A DNA stretch of 64,000 bases from Paraburkholderia panacisoli (GTDB lineage: Bacteria > Pseudomonadota > Gammaproteobacteria > Burkholderiales > Burkholderiaceae): positions 124,001-188,000 of the forward strand of contig NZ_VTUZ01000006.1 in NCBI RefSeq assembly GCF_008369935.1. Direction: 5' to 3'. Both the position numbers and the translations under genes were made by a program. The notes under the pieces were generated by a model. That model was not told the DNA's origin, searched no databases, and saw only the letters and a program-made list of their open reading frames with translations. Positions 37,504-48,764 of the stretch are shown here, one piece after another; position 1 is the stretch's first letter, and every line of letters starts with the position of its first letter.

Positions 37504-37687
37504 GGTGTTGTCTCCGTGAGCGGAAGCTCGCTCTATTGAAATGAATTTGAAATGGATTGTGCCACCGGCGTATGTCCGTACGGCATCAAGTCTTACCCGC
37601 AGCCCATCGCGCGGTCCTCGTGGCCGGCAACCAATCCGTTCGATCTCGTAATCTCGCTGACCTTTCCGTAAACGTCAACTCGCGATC

Positions 37688-37713
37688 AAAAAAAAGCAGC
37701 CACGAAGGCTGCT
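37688..37713 (-). terminator. Intrinsic terminator of the atp operon
   Basis: On the minus strand AGCAGCC pairs with GGCTGCT and is followed by eight T. It lies about 20 nt beyond the atpC stop codon. Confidence 0.92.
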
Positions 37714-37733
37714 CTTTTTCTGATACGTATTGC

Positions 37734-38159
37734 CTAGTTCTGACCGCGTAGCTTGCGCAGACGCTGAATCGCCGCGAGTTGGGCCGTCGCATACGCCAGT
37801 TCCGCTTGCGCGGTTGCGTATTCGAGGTTCGAGCCCGTGTTCTGCAGCGCTTCTTCCGCACGCTTGCGTGCATCTTCGGCCTTGGCTTCGTCGAGATCCT
37901 TGCCGCGAATCGCGGTGTCGGCGAGAACCGTCACAGCGCCCGGCTGGATTTCGAGGATGCCGCCGGCGACGAACACAAACTCTTCTTCGCCGTTTTCAAC
38001 TTCGATGCGCACCGCACCCGGACGAATCCGCGTGATGAGCGGCGTGTGGCCCGGCAGAATGCCGAGTTCACCCGCTTCGCCCGGCAGCGCGACGAACTTC
38101 GCCTGGCCCGAGAAGATCTGCTCTTCCGCGCTGACGACGTCTACCTTGATAGTTGCCAT
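37734..38159 (-). CDS. atpC: ATP synthase F1 epsilon subunit
   Basis: This 141-aa protein forms part of the central stalk and inhibits ATP hydrolysis. The N-terminal beta-sandwich begins [44 protein letters not shown], and the C-terminal helical hairpin contains [17 protein letters not shown]. The start at 38159 has AGGAGTCGAC upstream; the 24-residue upstream extension is rejected. It is the last gene of the atp operon, directly before the terminator. Confidence 0.97.
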   Translation of the reverse strand: MATIKVDVVSAEEQIFSGQAKFVALPGEAGELGILPGHTPLITRIRPGAVRIEVENGEEEFVFVAGGILEIQPGAVTVLADTAIRGKDLDEAKAEDARKRAEEALQNTGSNLEYATAQAELAYATAQLAAIQRLRKLRGQN

Positions 38160-38271
38160 AAATGTCGACTCCTGAGGTGAGCGTAGTGAGAGGCGCCGGC
38201 TTTGCGTTTTGGATGCTGCAAGAGCATCCAATAAGCGCGGACTCCGGCGCCCGCTTCGTTACACCCGACCT

Positions 38272-39684
<1,413 letters not shown>

Positions 39685-39781
39685 TCAATTCTTCACTCGC
39701 GCAAAGGCGCAGTTTCGGTGGGGTCGCCTGGACGGGTGCGCCTCACGGGCGCACACGAAGCGGCCTGCCTGACCTTCAAGG

Positions 39782-40666
39782 TCAGACTGCCGCTGCCCCA
39801 CCGACGATTTCCGACAGTTCTTTCGTGATCGCGGCCTGACGGCTCTTGTTGTACACGAGCTGCAGTTCGTTGATGACCTGCTTCGCGTTGTCCGAAGCGG
39901 CCTTCATCGCGACCATCCGGGCCGACTGCTCCGATGCCATGTTTTCCGCGACGGCCTGATAGACCAGCGCTTCGACATAACGCACCAGCAGTTCGTCCAC
40001 CACTGCCTGCGCATCCGGCTCGTAGATGTAGTCCCACTGCGTGCTCGGCGTCGCGCCGTCTTCTTCCTTGCGCTCGAACTGGTCCGCCGACAGCGGCAGC
40101 AGTTGCTCGATCACCGGCTCCTGCTTCATCGTGTTGACGAAGCGCGTGTACGCCAGGTACACCGCCGAAACCTTGCCTTCCGAGTACAGGTCGAGCTGCA
40201 CCTTCACCGCGCCGATCAGCTTTTCCAGATGCGGCGTATCGCCCAGATGCACGACGTTCGACACCACCTTGGCGCGCAGACGGTTCAGGAAACCCAGACC
40301 CTTCGTGCCGATCGCAGTTGCTTCGATCGACTTGCCCTGGCCTTCGAGTTCCTTGAACTTCTGTGTCGACGCGCGCAGCACGTTGGTGTTCATACCGCCG
40401 CACAGACCCTTGTCGGTCGTGACGAGGATGATGCCGGCCGCCTTCGCGCCTTCGTTCGACACCATGAACGGGTGACGATACTCGGGGTTCGCACGGCTCA
40501 TGTGCGCAGCGATGTCGCGGACCTTGTCGGCATACGGGCGAGCAGCGCGCATGCGCTCCTGAGCGCGGCGCATCTTCGATGCGGCCACCATCTCCATCGC
40601 TTTCGTGATCTTGCGCGTGTTTTGCACGCTCTTGATCTTGCCGCGAATTTCCTTCATTCCAGCCAT
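39782..40666 (-). CDS. atpG: ATP synthase F1 gamma subunit
   Basis: This 294-aa subunit forms the rotating central shaft. The two long helices are recognisable at the N-terminus ([32 protein letters not shown]) and the C-terminus ([46 protein letters not shown]). It is slightly longer than the E. coli protein (287 aa), as usual in this family of bacteria. It lies in the operon between atpA and atpD. Confidence 0.97.
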   Translation of the reverse strand: MAGMKEIRGKIKSVQNTRKITKAMEMVAASKMRRAQERMRAARPYADKVRDIAAHMSRANPEYRHPFMVSNEGAKAAGIILVTTDKGLCGGMNTNVLRASTQKFKELEGQGKSIEATAIGTKGLGFLNRLRAKVVSNVVHLGDTPHLEKLIGAVKVQLDLYSEGKVSAVYLAYTRFVNTMKQEPVIEQLLPLSADQFERKEEDGATPSTQWDYIYEPDAQAVVDELLVRYVEALVYQAVAENMASEQSARMVAMKAASDNAKQVINELQLVYNKSRQAAITKELSEIVGGAAAV

Positions 40667-40757
40667 TGCTTGCTCCTTGATCGAAGCGGCGCGGGGGCAT
40701 TCACATGCGGCCCGCGCCGCTTCAAGGTCCGTTTATGCCTTGCGGATCACTCGCGGA

Positions 40758-42299
40758 TCAATAAGCGCCGGACTTCTTGAAGTCTTTGAGGGCCGTGTGC
40801 AGCAGGCCTTCGTCGTCCTTCGAGAGTTCCTTGGTATCTTCGATGCGCTTGACCAGGTCAGCGTGGCTCGACTTCAGGTATTCGCGCAGGCCCTTTTCGA
40901 ACGGCAGGACTTGCGAGACTTCGAGGTCGTCGAGGTAGCCGTTGTTCGCTGCGAACAGCGAAATGGCCAGTTCCCACACTTGCAGCGGCTGATATTGCGG
41001 CTGCTTCAGCAGTTCCGTCACGCGGCGGCCGCGCTCCAGCTGCTTGCGGGTCGCTTCGTCGAGATCCGATGCGAACTGCGAGAATGCAGCCAGTTCACGG
41101 TACTGCGCCAAGTCGGTACGAATACCGCCCGACAGCTTCTTCACGACCTTCGTCTGAGCCGCACCACCAACGCGCGACACCGACACGCCAGCGTTAATTG
41201 CCGGGCGGATACCTGCGTTGAAGAGGTCGGTTTCCAGGAAGATCTGGCCGTCGGTAATCGAGATCACGTTCGTCGGAACGAATGCGGTCACGTCGCCTGC
41301 TTGCGTTTCAATGACCGGCAGCGCCGTCAGCGAACCGCTCTTGCCCTTCACTTCGCCGTTCGTGAACTTCTCGACGTACTCTTCCGACACGCGAGCAGCA
41401 CGTTCCAGCAGACGCGAGTGCAGGTAGAACACGTCGCCCGGGTAAGCTTCGCGGCCCGGCGGGCGGCGCAGCAGCAGCGAGATCTGACGGTATGCCCAAG
41501 CCTGCTTGGTCAAGTCGTCATAAACGATCAGCGCGTCCTGACCGCGGTCGCGGAAGTATTCGCCCATCGAGCAGCCGGCGTACGGAGCGAGGTACTGCAT
41601 CGCAGCCGATTCCGAAGCCGACGCGGCCACGACGATCGTGTATTCCAGCGCGCCGGTTTCTTCCAGCTTGCGCACCACGTTCATGATCGACGAAGCCTTC
41701 TGGCCGATCGCGACGTAGATACAGAAGAGGTTCTTGCCCTTCTGGTTGATGATCGCGTCCACCGCAACTGCGGTCTTGCCGCACTGGCGGTCGCCGATGA
41801 TCAGCTCACGCTGGCCGCGGCCGATCGGTACCATCGAGTCGATCGACTTCAGGCCGGTCTGGACCGGCTCCGAGACCGACTTACGCCAGATCACGCCCGG
41901 AGCAATCTTTTCGATTGCGTCGGCCTTCTTCGCGTTGATCGGGCCCTTGCCGTCGATCGGGTTGCCGAGTGCGTCGACCACGCGGCCGAGCAGTTCCGGA
42001 CCCACCGGCACTTCCAGAATGCGGCCCGTCGTCTTGACGATGTCGCCTTCCGAAATGTGTTGGTACTCACCCAGAATCACCGCGCCGACCGAGTCGCGCT
42101 CGAGGTTCAGTGCGAGACCGAAGGTGTTGCCCGGGAATTCGAGCATTTCGCCCTGCATCACTTCCGACAGGCCGTGGATACGCACGATACCGTCGGTCAC
42201 GGAGATCACGGTGCCCTGGTTGCGAACGTCTGCGCTCGCTTCAAGGCCCTGGATCCGGCTCTTGATCAGCTCGCTGATCTCAGAGGGATTGAGTTGCAT
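40758..42299 (-). CDS. atpA: ATP synthase F1 alpha subunit
   Basis: This 513-aa subunit carries the non-catalytic nucleotide sites and the arginine finger (in the [11 protein letters not shown] region). It is otherwise canonical: RGTVISV-like [49 protein letters not shown]-type [45 protein letters not shown]. The P-loop reads GDRQCGKT instead of the common GDRQTGKT (Cys173, codon TGC). This is a conservative place for change, as the alpha sites do not catalyse. It is a member of the atp operon. Confidence 0.98.
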   Translation of the reverse strand: MQLNPSEISELIKSRIQGLEASADVRNQGTVISVTDGIVRIHGLSEVMQGEMLEFPGNTFGLALNLERDSVGAVILGEYQHISEGDIVKTTGRILEVPVGPELLGRVVDALGNPIDGKGPINAKKADAIEKIAPGVIWRKSVSEPVQTGLKSIDSMVPIGRGQRELIIGDRQCGKTAVAVDAIINQKGKNLFCIYVAIGQKASSIMNVVRKLEETGALEYTIVVAASASESAAMQYLAPYAGCSMGEYFRDRGQDALIVYDDLTKQAWAYRQISLLLRRPPGREAYPGDVFYLHSRLLERAARVSEEYVEKFTNGEVKGKSGSLTALPVIETQAGDVTAFVPTNVISITDGQIFLETDLFNAGIRPAINAGVSVSRVGGAAQTKVVKKLSGGIRTDLAQYRELAAFSQFASDLDEATRKQLERGRRVTELLKQPQYQPLQVWELAISLFAANNGYLDDLEVSQVLPFEKGLREYLKSSHADLVKRIEDTKELSKDDEGLLHTALKDFKKSGAY

Positions 42300-42357
42300 T
42301 ATTCGCTCCTGATAGTCAATTCTGTTGCGTGCCAGCCGCTTCAGCGCCGTGGGCGCT

Positions 42358-42897
42358 TCAGGCCGTCAGAGCCGTCTGCATGCTGGCAAGCCGCGCGCGG
42401 ACCGAGGTATCGAGCACTTCGTCGCCGACCGTCACGCGTACGCCGCCGATCAACGACGCGTCGACTTCGACCGTCGGCTTCAGCTTGCGTTTGAACTTGC
42501 GTTCGAGACTTACGACGAGTTCGTTCAACTGCGCGCCTTCGAGCGGGAATGCGCTGACGATCAGCACATCGGCCGCCCCTTCGCGGGCGTTCTTCAACTC
42601 TTCGAACTGCGCGGCGATTTCCGGCAACAATTGCAGGCGATGGTTGTCCACCAGCATTTGCACCAGATTCTTCGCTTGCGCGTTGTCCTTGAGCGGCGAC
42701 TTGACCGCGGACAGCAGCAGTTCGCTGATCTGGGCGCGGCTTACTTTCGGGCTCGAGGCGATCGACAGCACATCGGGCAGACGCGCAACCTGTGCCAGCT
42801 CCTGCACGAGCGTGGACCAGGCGGCGGTGTCACCAGCTTCGGCCACGCCAAACAGCGCTTCTGCGTACGGACGGGCGATGGTTGCAAGTTCGGCCAT
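42358..42897 (-). CDS. atpH: ATP synthase F1 delta subunit
   Basis: This 179-aa peripheral-stalk subunit connects alpha3beta3 to the b dimer. It starts [22 protein letters not shown], the usual family opening, and has a C-terminal [31 protein letters not shown]. The stop codon of atpF is only 2 nt upstream of its start, indicating coupling. Confidence 0.96.
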   Translation of the reverse strand: MAELATIARPYAEALFGVAEAGDTAAWSTLVQELAQVARLPDVLSIASSPKVSRAQISELLLSAVKSPLKDNAQAKNLVQMLVDNHRLQLLPEIAAQFEELKNAREGAADVLIVSAFPLEGAQLNELVVSLERKFKRKLKPTVEVDASLIGGVRVTVGDEVLDTSVRARLASMQTALTA

Positions 42898-42899
42898 GA

Positions 42900-43370
42900 T
42901 CAGAGCTCGGCTTTCAGTTGATTCAGCAGGTCAGCGTGGGCTGCCTGATCGACTTCGCGCTTCAGGATCTGCTCAGCGCCTTTCACAGCAAGTGCAGCGA
43001 CTTCGCCGCGCAGCGTTTCGCGCGCCTTCACGACTTGCTGGTCCGCGTCGGCCTTCGCTTGCGCGATGATGCGAGCGGCTTCAGCTTGTGCCTGAGCCTT
43101 GATTTCGTCAGCGACTGCCACAGCGCGCTTTTCCGCGTCGGCGATACGTTGCTGACCGTCGTTGCGTGCCTGGGCAAGTTCCTGGTCGACGCGCTTGTGA
43201 GCGGCTTCGAGTTCTTGTTTGCCCTTTTCGGCAGCCGACAAACCGTCAGCAATCTTCTTCGAGCGCTCGTCGAGGGCGTTGATCAACGGCGGCCACACGA
43301 ACTTCATCGTGAACCACGCGAGGATCAGGAACACGACCATTTGCGCAAACAGGGTTGCGTTGAGATTCAC
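42900..43370 (-). CDS. atpF: ATP synthase Fo b subunit
   Basis: This 156-aa subunit has one N-terminal membrane helix ([20 protein letters not shown]) and a long amphipathic coiled-coil (residues about 35-150, rich in Ala, Lys, Glu and Gln) that forms the peripheral stalk dimer. The length matches E. coli b (156 aa). It lies between atpE and atpH. Confidence 0.97.
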   Translation of the reverse strand: MNLNATLFAQMVVFLILAWFTMKFVWPPLINALDERSKKIADGLSAAEKGKQELEAAHKRVDQELAQARNDGQQRIADAEKRAVAVADEIKAQAQAEAARIIAQAKADADQQVVKARETLRGEVAALAVKGAEQILKREVDQAAHADLLNQLKAEL

Positions 43371-43508
43371 GGTGTTTCCTTAAACGTTGCTAGTTCGGAA
43401 AGTGAAACGGCAAGGCGCTCATCGATTCTGTATTCGATCAGCGCCCAAGTGCCCGTTCCGCCCTGCGCCTTTACCAGTTATAGCTCAGGCGCAAACTTCC
43501 GAGGAACC

Positions 43509-43802
<294 letters not shown>

Positions 43803-43859
43803 TTAGAACTGGTTGGAACTGGGATTTGAAAAACGATGATTCTTTGTCGACGGCACCGG

Positions 43860-44711
43860 TTAGTGCGTGTCGTGTGCCTGGCCGATGTACACCAGCGTCA
43901 GCATCATGAAAATGAACGCCTGCAGCAGAACGATCAGGATGTGGAAGATTGACCACACTGTGCCGGCGACCACGTGGCCGATGAAGCCAAGCACCGTCGT
44001 GTCCGCGCCGAAGCTCCAGATGCTGCCGAGCAGGGCAATCAGCAGGAACAACAGTTCGCCCGCGTACATGTTGCCGAACAGCCGCATGCCGAGCGAGACC
44101 GTCTTCGCGACGAACTCGATGATGTTCAGTGCAAGGTTCGGGATCCACAGCAGCGGATGCGCGCCGAACGGAGCGGACAGCAGTTCATGCACGAAGCCGC
44201 CGGCGCCCTTGATCTTGAAGTTGTAGTAAATCATCAGCGCGAACACACCGAGGGCGATGCCGAGCGTGCCGTTCAGGTCGGCGGTCGGCACGATGCGGTG
44301 GTGCGGGATGGCTTCGGACAGACCCAGCCAGCCGATCACGTGGCCCGGCAGGTCGACAGGGATAAAGTCGAGCGAGTTCATCAGCGCGACCCAGACGAAC
44401 ACGGTCAGGGCCAGCGGCGCGATGAAAGTGCGCGAGCCGTGGATCATCGACTTCGATTGATCCTCGACCATTTCGACCAGCATTTCGACCGCGCATTGGA
44501 AACGGCCCGGCACGCCGGACGTTGCCTTGCGGGCAGCGAGACGCAGGATGAGAATGGTGGCCAGACCGCAAACGATCGACCAGAAGAGGGTGTCCAGATT
44601 CCACACGTGAATGTCGAAAATCGACGTCTGGTGCGCGGTGGAAAAGTTCTGCAAGTGGTGCGCGATGTACTCGGACGGATCCGTTGCGCGCGTGCCTTCG
44701 CTAGCTGCCAT
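43860..44711 (-). CDS. atpB: ATP synthase Fo a subunit
   Basis: This 283-aa membrane subunit provides the proton half-channels next to the c ring. The essential Arg is in [22 protein letters not shown]. Other family features are [22 protein letters not shown] and the C-terminal [19 protein letters not shown]. The start at [12 protein letters not shown] is the normal Burkholderia start; the open frame extends 34 unsupported codons further upstream. It lies between atpI and atpE. Confidence 0.97.
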   Translation of the reverse strand: MAASEGTRATDPSEYIAHHLQNFSTAHQTSIFDIHVWNLDTLFWSIVCGLATILILRLAARKATSGVPGRFQCAVEMLVEMVEDQSKSMIHGSRTFIAPLALTVFVWVALMNSLDFIPVDLPGHVIGWLGLSEAIPHHRIVPTADLNGTLGIALGVFALMIYYNFKIKGAGGFVHELLSAPFGAHPLLWIPNLALNIIEFVAKTVSLGMRLFGNMYAGELLFLLIALLGSIWSFGADTTVLGFIGHVVAGTVWSIFHILIVLLQAFIFMMLTLVYIGQAHDTH

Positions 44712-44875
44712 ATCGTTAAAGCCACCCAAATTGTCGAAAATCGTCTTAGGCCGCACCCGCAGCAATGCTGTATTGCGGGAACACGCCGGGTGCGGACCGT
44801 GTCGTATCCGCACACCTGTTGCCGGCGCGCTGCGCGCCAGCCTGAATTTTGTGCTGCTACTGTGTTACTGCTACC

Positions 44876-45418
44876 TTAACGCCACGCGAGGGCGATCCAG
44901 TAGGTCTTGAGCGCAATAAGGTAGGTCACGAGCAGCGGAACCCAGCGTACGTCGTGATACCAGAAGGCGATGGCTACAAACATCGCGATCGTTGTCCCCA
45001 TCTTGAGCGCTTCGCCGATCATCCAGCTCATCACTGTCTCAGCGCCGCTCAACGTTCTAAGGCGCGCCGCGAACAACGCACCCGGAATCCAGCAAATCGC
45101 CCCACCCAGGAACGCGGACAGCGCAGCAGCGCCCGGCGGCTTGTAAAACAGCCACCACAACAGCGTAGCACCCAGGGACAAAACCATTTGCGCCGCCACG
45201 ACCTTGAAAGGCGTAACGCGCGATGGACGACTCACGCCCGGACCAAACAGCTTTTCGGCTTCAGCCCGCGTGAGCGGAACGATATTGTTATCTTCTTGCT
45301 CGGCGTCCCACGCCTCGTGCGCGACCTGCTGACCGGTGGACGCGTCGGAAACAGAGCGTTCAACGCGGTGTCCGTCGCGCCCATTTTTCGGCGCTTGATT
45401 CGACGTTTTGACCGCCAT
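44876..45418 (-). CDS. atpI: ATP synthase subunit I (AtpI, assembly factor)
   Basis: This 180-aa protein has an acidic cytoplasmic N-terminal half and then four hydrophobic helices (VVAAQMVLSLGATLLWWLFY, AFLGGAICWIPGALFAARL, MIGEALKMGTTIAMFVAIAFWY and LLVTYLIALKTYWIALAW). AtpI helps c-ring assembly and is the usual first gene of bacterial atp operons. The N-terminal extension (about 65 residues) is longer than in E. coli AtpI (about 126 aa). A good sigma-70-type promoter lies 80 nt upstream. Confidence 0.9.
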   Translation of the reverse strand: MAVKTSNQAPKNGRDGHRVERSVSDASTGQQVAHEAWDAEQEDNNIVPLTRAEAEKLFGPGVSRPSRVTPFKVVAAQMVLSLGATLLWWLFYKPPGAAALSAFLGGAICWIPGALFAARLRTLSGAETVMSWMIGEALKMGTTIAMFVAIAFWYHDVRWVPLLVTYLIALKTYWIALAWR

Positions 45419-45497
45419 TGCAGTGTTCCGAAAGTCTTTGTTCAGCTCGCGAGCTTACGCTGCGTTTACGGGGGTGCCGTGCAATTAAATCGGGGCG

Positions 45498-45526
45498 ATT
45501 GTAAGCGATAGTTGCAGGCAATTCAA
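45498..45526 (-). promoter_or_regulatory. Sigma-70-type promoter of the atp operon
   Basis: On the minus strand TTGAAT (45526-45521), a 17-nt spacer and TACAAT (45503-45498) are seen. This matches TTGACA/TATAAT at 4 and 5 of 6 positions with ideal spacing. The predicted 5' leader of atpI is about 73 nt. Confidence 0.7.
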
Positions 45527-46297
45527 GACTTTAGGCCGTTCAATAACCGGCGTGAAAAGCGCCCCCACGATGCGGGAACAGCGGTTTGTTGGGAGAAAAC
45601 ACGCCGAATGTAAGGCGGGTGGGGGACGGCAAAACGCGCGCTTTGAATCGGCGCGGTTTACAGCCACTGGTAGGCCGGTGGGATGTCGTGACAGACGTCT
45701 CAAAAATGCAACAAATGCCAAATTTTGCGCGCAGGATTGGACAGGTCAGGCGCTGACGAGTAAACGGCGCTCTTATGACGGAGGGAGTGCGCCACGACGG
45801 GCACCTCAGGAGCGCCGAGGCTCGTTGTTTGCAGCGGCTGCGCGCGACTAGCTTGGCGGACGGCGGTCAAGTTCGGGAGCACCTCGGGGCGACTGCCCCG
45901 CTTCGCCCTGTTGACCCACATGACCACGCCCGGTCCGACCGCATCATGAGACGGACGGGTGTTGGCGGGAAGTCCTCGCCTGGTAACGGCAATTGCCGCG
46001 CTCAGGCGCGCGGCACTCCCAGCTCAGCGGCAAAATCAAACGTCTTTGCCGTCTTCGCAAAGTTTGCACAACATGTGCAATACATCTGGACTCCTTATTA
46101 TGAGGACCCAACTTTTACTCAGGAACCCAATCAAGATTGATTTGGAATGCAGATCAATAAAATTGAACCTTCCAATTCGGCATGCAGTACGACACCTCGG
46201 CAAACGCTGAACACGCCCGAATCGCTCCAAAAAGCTTGCGAGCGATCGACCACCCGGCCGCAAGCCTATTCAGCACTTATCCGATGCAATCCGCCGC
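45527..46297. other. parB-atpI intergenic region, 771 nt
   Basis: No convincing gene is present. The section 46010-46200 is clearly more AT-rich than the surroundings and includes the palindrome at 46064-46080. The 45550-45990 part is GC-rich and its open frames look like chance. No terminator for parB was recognised. Confidence 0.5.
46064..46080. promoter_or_regulatory. Inverted repeat TTGCACA-ACA-TGTGCAA
   Basis: A perfect 7-bp inverted repeat with a 3-nt centre lies in the AT-rich part of the parB-atpI gap. The form is that of a dimeric regulator site. It does not match parS, and its target gene is unclear. Confidence 0.35.
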
Positions 46298-47185
46298 TTA
46301 CACCGTCGCATTGCCTCGCAACCGAACGAGAATACCTTCCAGCGCATCCAGATCACCAAAGTCCACCAGCACCTGCCCCCTACCCCGCCGACCGAGCTTG
46401 ATCTTTACCGTCGCCGAAAGCAGATCTGACAGTTCTTCTTCAAGCCGCCGCGTGTCGCGTCCGCCGTCCGGATTCGCGCGCGCCTTGACCGCCGGCGCGG
46501 CCTTGGTGGTGGCCGCCACCAGCTTTTCAGTCTCGCGCACGGACAGGCGTTTGTTCACGACCTGGTTAGCCAGCGTGATCTGCGTCGCGGCGTCGACGGC
46601 CAATAGCGCGCGTGCGTGCCCCATGTCCAGATCGCCGGCCAGCAGCATCGTCTGCACAGGCGCAGCGAGGTTCAGCAGGCGCAGCAGATTCGATACTGCA
46701 CTACGCGAACGGCCGACCGACTCCGCCGCCTGTTCGTGCGTGAAACTGAACTCGTCGAGCAAGCGCTGGATGCCCTGCGCTTCTTCCAGCGGATTCAGAT
46801 CTTCACGCTGAATATTCTCGATCAGCGCCATAGCGGCGGCGGCCTGGTCCGGCACGTCCCTCACCAGTACCGGCACTTCGTCGAGGCCCGCGAGACGCGC
46901 CGCGCGAAAACGCCGCTCCCCGGCGATGATCTCGTACTTGTCCGCCGACACGGGACGCACGAGGATCGGCTGCATCAGCCCCTGCGCGCGAATGCTGGCC
47001 GCCAGTTCCTGCAACGCGCCTTCGTCCATGCGTGTGCGCGGCTGGTACTTGCCCGCCTGCATCTTGCTGAGCGGCAGCACGTTGGGCGCACCGTCGATCG
47101 TCACCGCCTCGGTGATGTCGGCGGTACCGCCCAGCAACGCCTCAAGGCCGCGTCCCAGTCCCTTCTTTCTTGCTACTGCGTTCAT
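46298..47185 (-). CDS. parB: Chromosome-partitioning protein ParB
   Basis: This 295-aa CTPase/DNA-binding clamp loads at parS and spreads. The N-terminal domain has YQPRTRMDEGALQELAASIRAQGLMQPILVRP and the CTP-binding GERRFRAARLAGL and ENIQREDLNPLEEAQGIQ. A helix-turn-helix (FTHEQAAESVGRSRSAVSNLLRLLNL) and a C-terminal dimer domain (GRRGRGQVLVDFGDLDALEGILVRL) follow. It sits 18 nt downstream of parA. Two perfect parS sites lie 2.1 and 3.7 kb upstream. Confidence 0.97.
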   Translation of the reverse strand: MNAVARKKGLGRGLEALLGGTADITEAVTIDGAPNVLPLSKMQAGKYQPRTRMDEGALQELAASIRAQGLMQPILVRPVSADKYEIIAGERRFRAARLAGLDEVPVLVRDVPDQAAAAMALIENIQREDLNPLEEAQGIQRLLDEFSFTHEQAAESVGRSRSAVSNLLRLLNLAAPVQTMLLAGDLDMGHARALLAVDAATQITLANQVVNKRLSVRETEKLVAATTKAAPAVKARANPDGGRDTRRLEEELSDLLSATVKIKLGRRGRGQVLVDFGDLDALEGILVRLRGNATV

Positions 47186-47203
47186 CGTGCTTCCTCGATC
47201 CGC

Positions 47204-47995
47204 TTAGGATGCCTGGGGCGCGTCGTTCAACGCGCGCACCCGCTCAATCATTTCCGCGCCGAACTGCACATAAGCCTGCGCACCGCGGGATGCCCGATCA
47301 AACACCACGCCGGGCAAGCCATAGCTCGGCGCTTCGGCCAGACGTACGTTGCGTGGGATTACCACGTCGAACACCTTGTCGCCGAAATGCTCTTTCAATT
47401 GATCCGAAACCTGCTGTTGCAGCGTGATGCGCGGATCGAACATCACGCGCAGCAAACCGATGACCTTCAGGTCCCGGTTCAAGTTGGCGTGCACCTGCTT
47501 GATCGTGTTGACCAGGTCGGATAAACCTTCGAGCGCGAAGTACTCGCACTGCATCGGGATCACCACGCCGTGGGCGGCGCACAGCCCATTGAGCGTCAGC
47601 AGCGACAAAGCCGGTGGGCAGTCGATCAGCACAAAATCGTATTCGCTCTCGACCGCCGCGAGCGCGGCTTTCAGTTGACGTTCACGATTCTGCACGCTGA
47701 CGAGTTCCACCTCGGCGCCCGCGAGTTCGCGGTTCGCGGGCAACACGTCATAACCGACGGCTTCCGGACGGATGCGCGCGTCGGCTACCAATACGCTATC
47801 CACGAGCACTTCGTAGACGGTGTTTGCGCATGCGGCCTTGTCGATGCCGCTGCCCATCGTGGCGTTGCCCTGCGGGTCCAGGTCGATGAGAAGGACTCGC
47901 TGTCCCTGCGCTGCCAAGCTCGCGGCCAGATTGACTGTGGTCGTCGTCTTGCCGACGCCGCCCTTCTGGTTCGCAACGCAGAAGATTTTTGCCAT
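47204..47995 (-). CDS. parA: Chromosome-partitioning ATPase ParA (Soj type)
   Basis: This 263-aa ATPase has a deviant Walker A (NQKGGVGKTTTTVNLAASLA), LLIDLDPQGNATMGSGID and the switch region FVLIDCPPALSLLTLNGLCAAHGVVIPMQCEYFALEGL. It lacks the N-terminal DNA-binding extension of plasmid type Ia ParA, so it is the chromosomal type. It pulls ParB-parS complexes across the nucleoid. It lies between rsmG and parB on the same strand. Confidence 0.97.
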   Translation of the reverse strand: MAKIFCVANQKGGVGKTTTTVNLAASLAAQGQRVLLIDLDPQGNATMGSGIDKAACANTVYEVLVDSVLVADARIRPEAVGYDVLPANRELAGAEVELVSVQNRERQLKAALAAVESEYDFVLIDCPPALSLLTLNGLCAAHGVVIPMQCEYFALEGLSDLVNTIKQVHANLNRDLKVIGLLRVMFDPRITLQQQVSDQLKEHFGDKVFDVVIPRNVRLAEAPSYGLPGVVFDRASRGAQAYVQFGAEMIERVRALNDAPQAS

Positions 47996-48080
47996 CGTTG
48001 GAGTATCCCTTTTGCTGCTGCTAGATGAAGTAAAAATCGTTGGTACTGCTGCGGTGGTGCACGAGGCTAGCGCGCCGGCC

Positions 48081-48764
48081 TCAGTTGTCGGCGCGCACCA
48101 CCACCTTGATCAAATGACGCTCGGCCTCGAGCGACGGCACGTTCAGCCGGATGATCTGTTCCACGTGGGCGCCTGCCGGCAAGCGTTCGATTTCGCCGTC
48201 CGGACGCACGCCCTTCATCGCCCAGATCGCCCCCTGCTCCGCAACCAGATGACGGGCCAGTGTAACGAAATCCGCGAGTTCTGCGAATGCGCGCGACACA
48301 ATTACGTCGAACTTTGCCGGTACTTCGGCGCCCGGCCGCAAAGTTTCGACGCGGCCTGTCACAACCGCCAGATTCGCCAGGCCCAGTTCGGCCTTCGCCT
48401 GAGCCTGGAAAGCCGTCTTCTTATGAACGATGTCGTTCACGGTGACTGTCCAGTCGGGCAAAACGATCGCCAGTACGATCCCCGGCAAGCCGCCGCCCGA
48501 ACCCACGTCGAGGACCGACGACGGTCCACGGGGTGCGAGATGCGGCACGATCGAAAGCGAATCGAGGATGTGCTGGACTAGCATCTGCCGCGGGTCGCGG
48601 ATTGCAGTCAGGTTGTAGACGGCGTTCCACTTTGCCAGCAGCGCGACGTAGTCGAGCAACTGGCCCTGCTGGGCGTCGCTCAATTCGAGACCGAGTTCAC
48701 GGACACCGCTCGCCAGCAGGGGTGCCAACGTCTGATGAGCGCTTCCCTTCTGGCTCACCGTCAT
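48081..48764 (-). CDS. rsmG: 16S rRNA (guanine527-N7)-methyltransferase
   Basis: This 227-aa SAM-dependent methyltransferase (GidB) has the SAM motif [39 protein letters not shown] and the region [23 protein letters not shown]. It modifies G527 of 16S rRNA near the streptomycin site. Its start overlaps the mnmG stop codon by 4 nt (ATGA), the classical gidA-gidB arrangement. Confidence 0.96.
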   Translation of the reverse strand: MTVSQKGSAHQTLAPLLASGVRELGLELSDAQQGQLLDYVALLAKWNAVYNLTAIRDPRQMLVQHILDSLSIVPHLAPRGPSSVLDVGSGGGLPGIVLAIVLPDWTVTVNDIVHKKTAFQAQAKAELGLANLAVVTGRVETLRPGAEVPAKFDVIVSRAFAELADFVTLARHLVAEQGAIWAMKGVRPDGEIERLPAGAHVEQIIRLNVPSLEAERHLIKVVVRADN

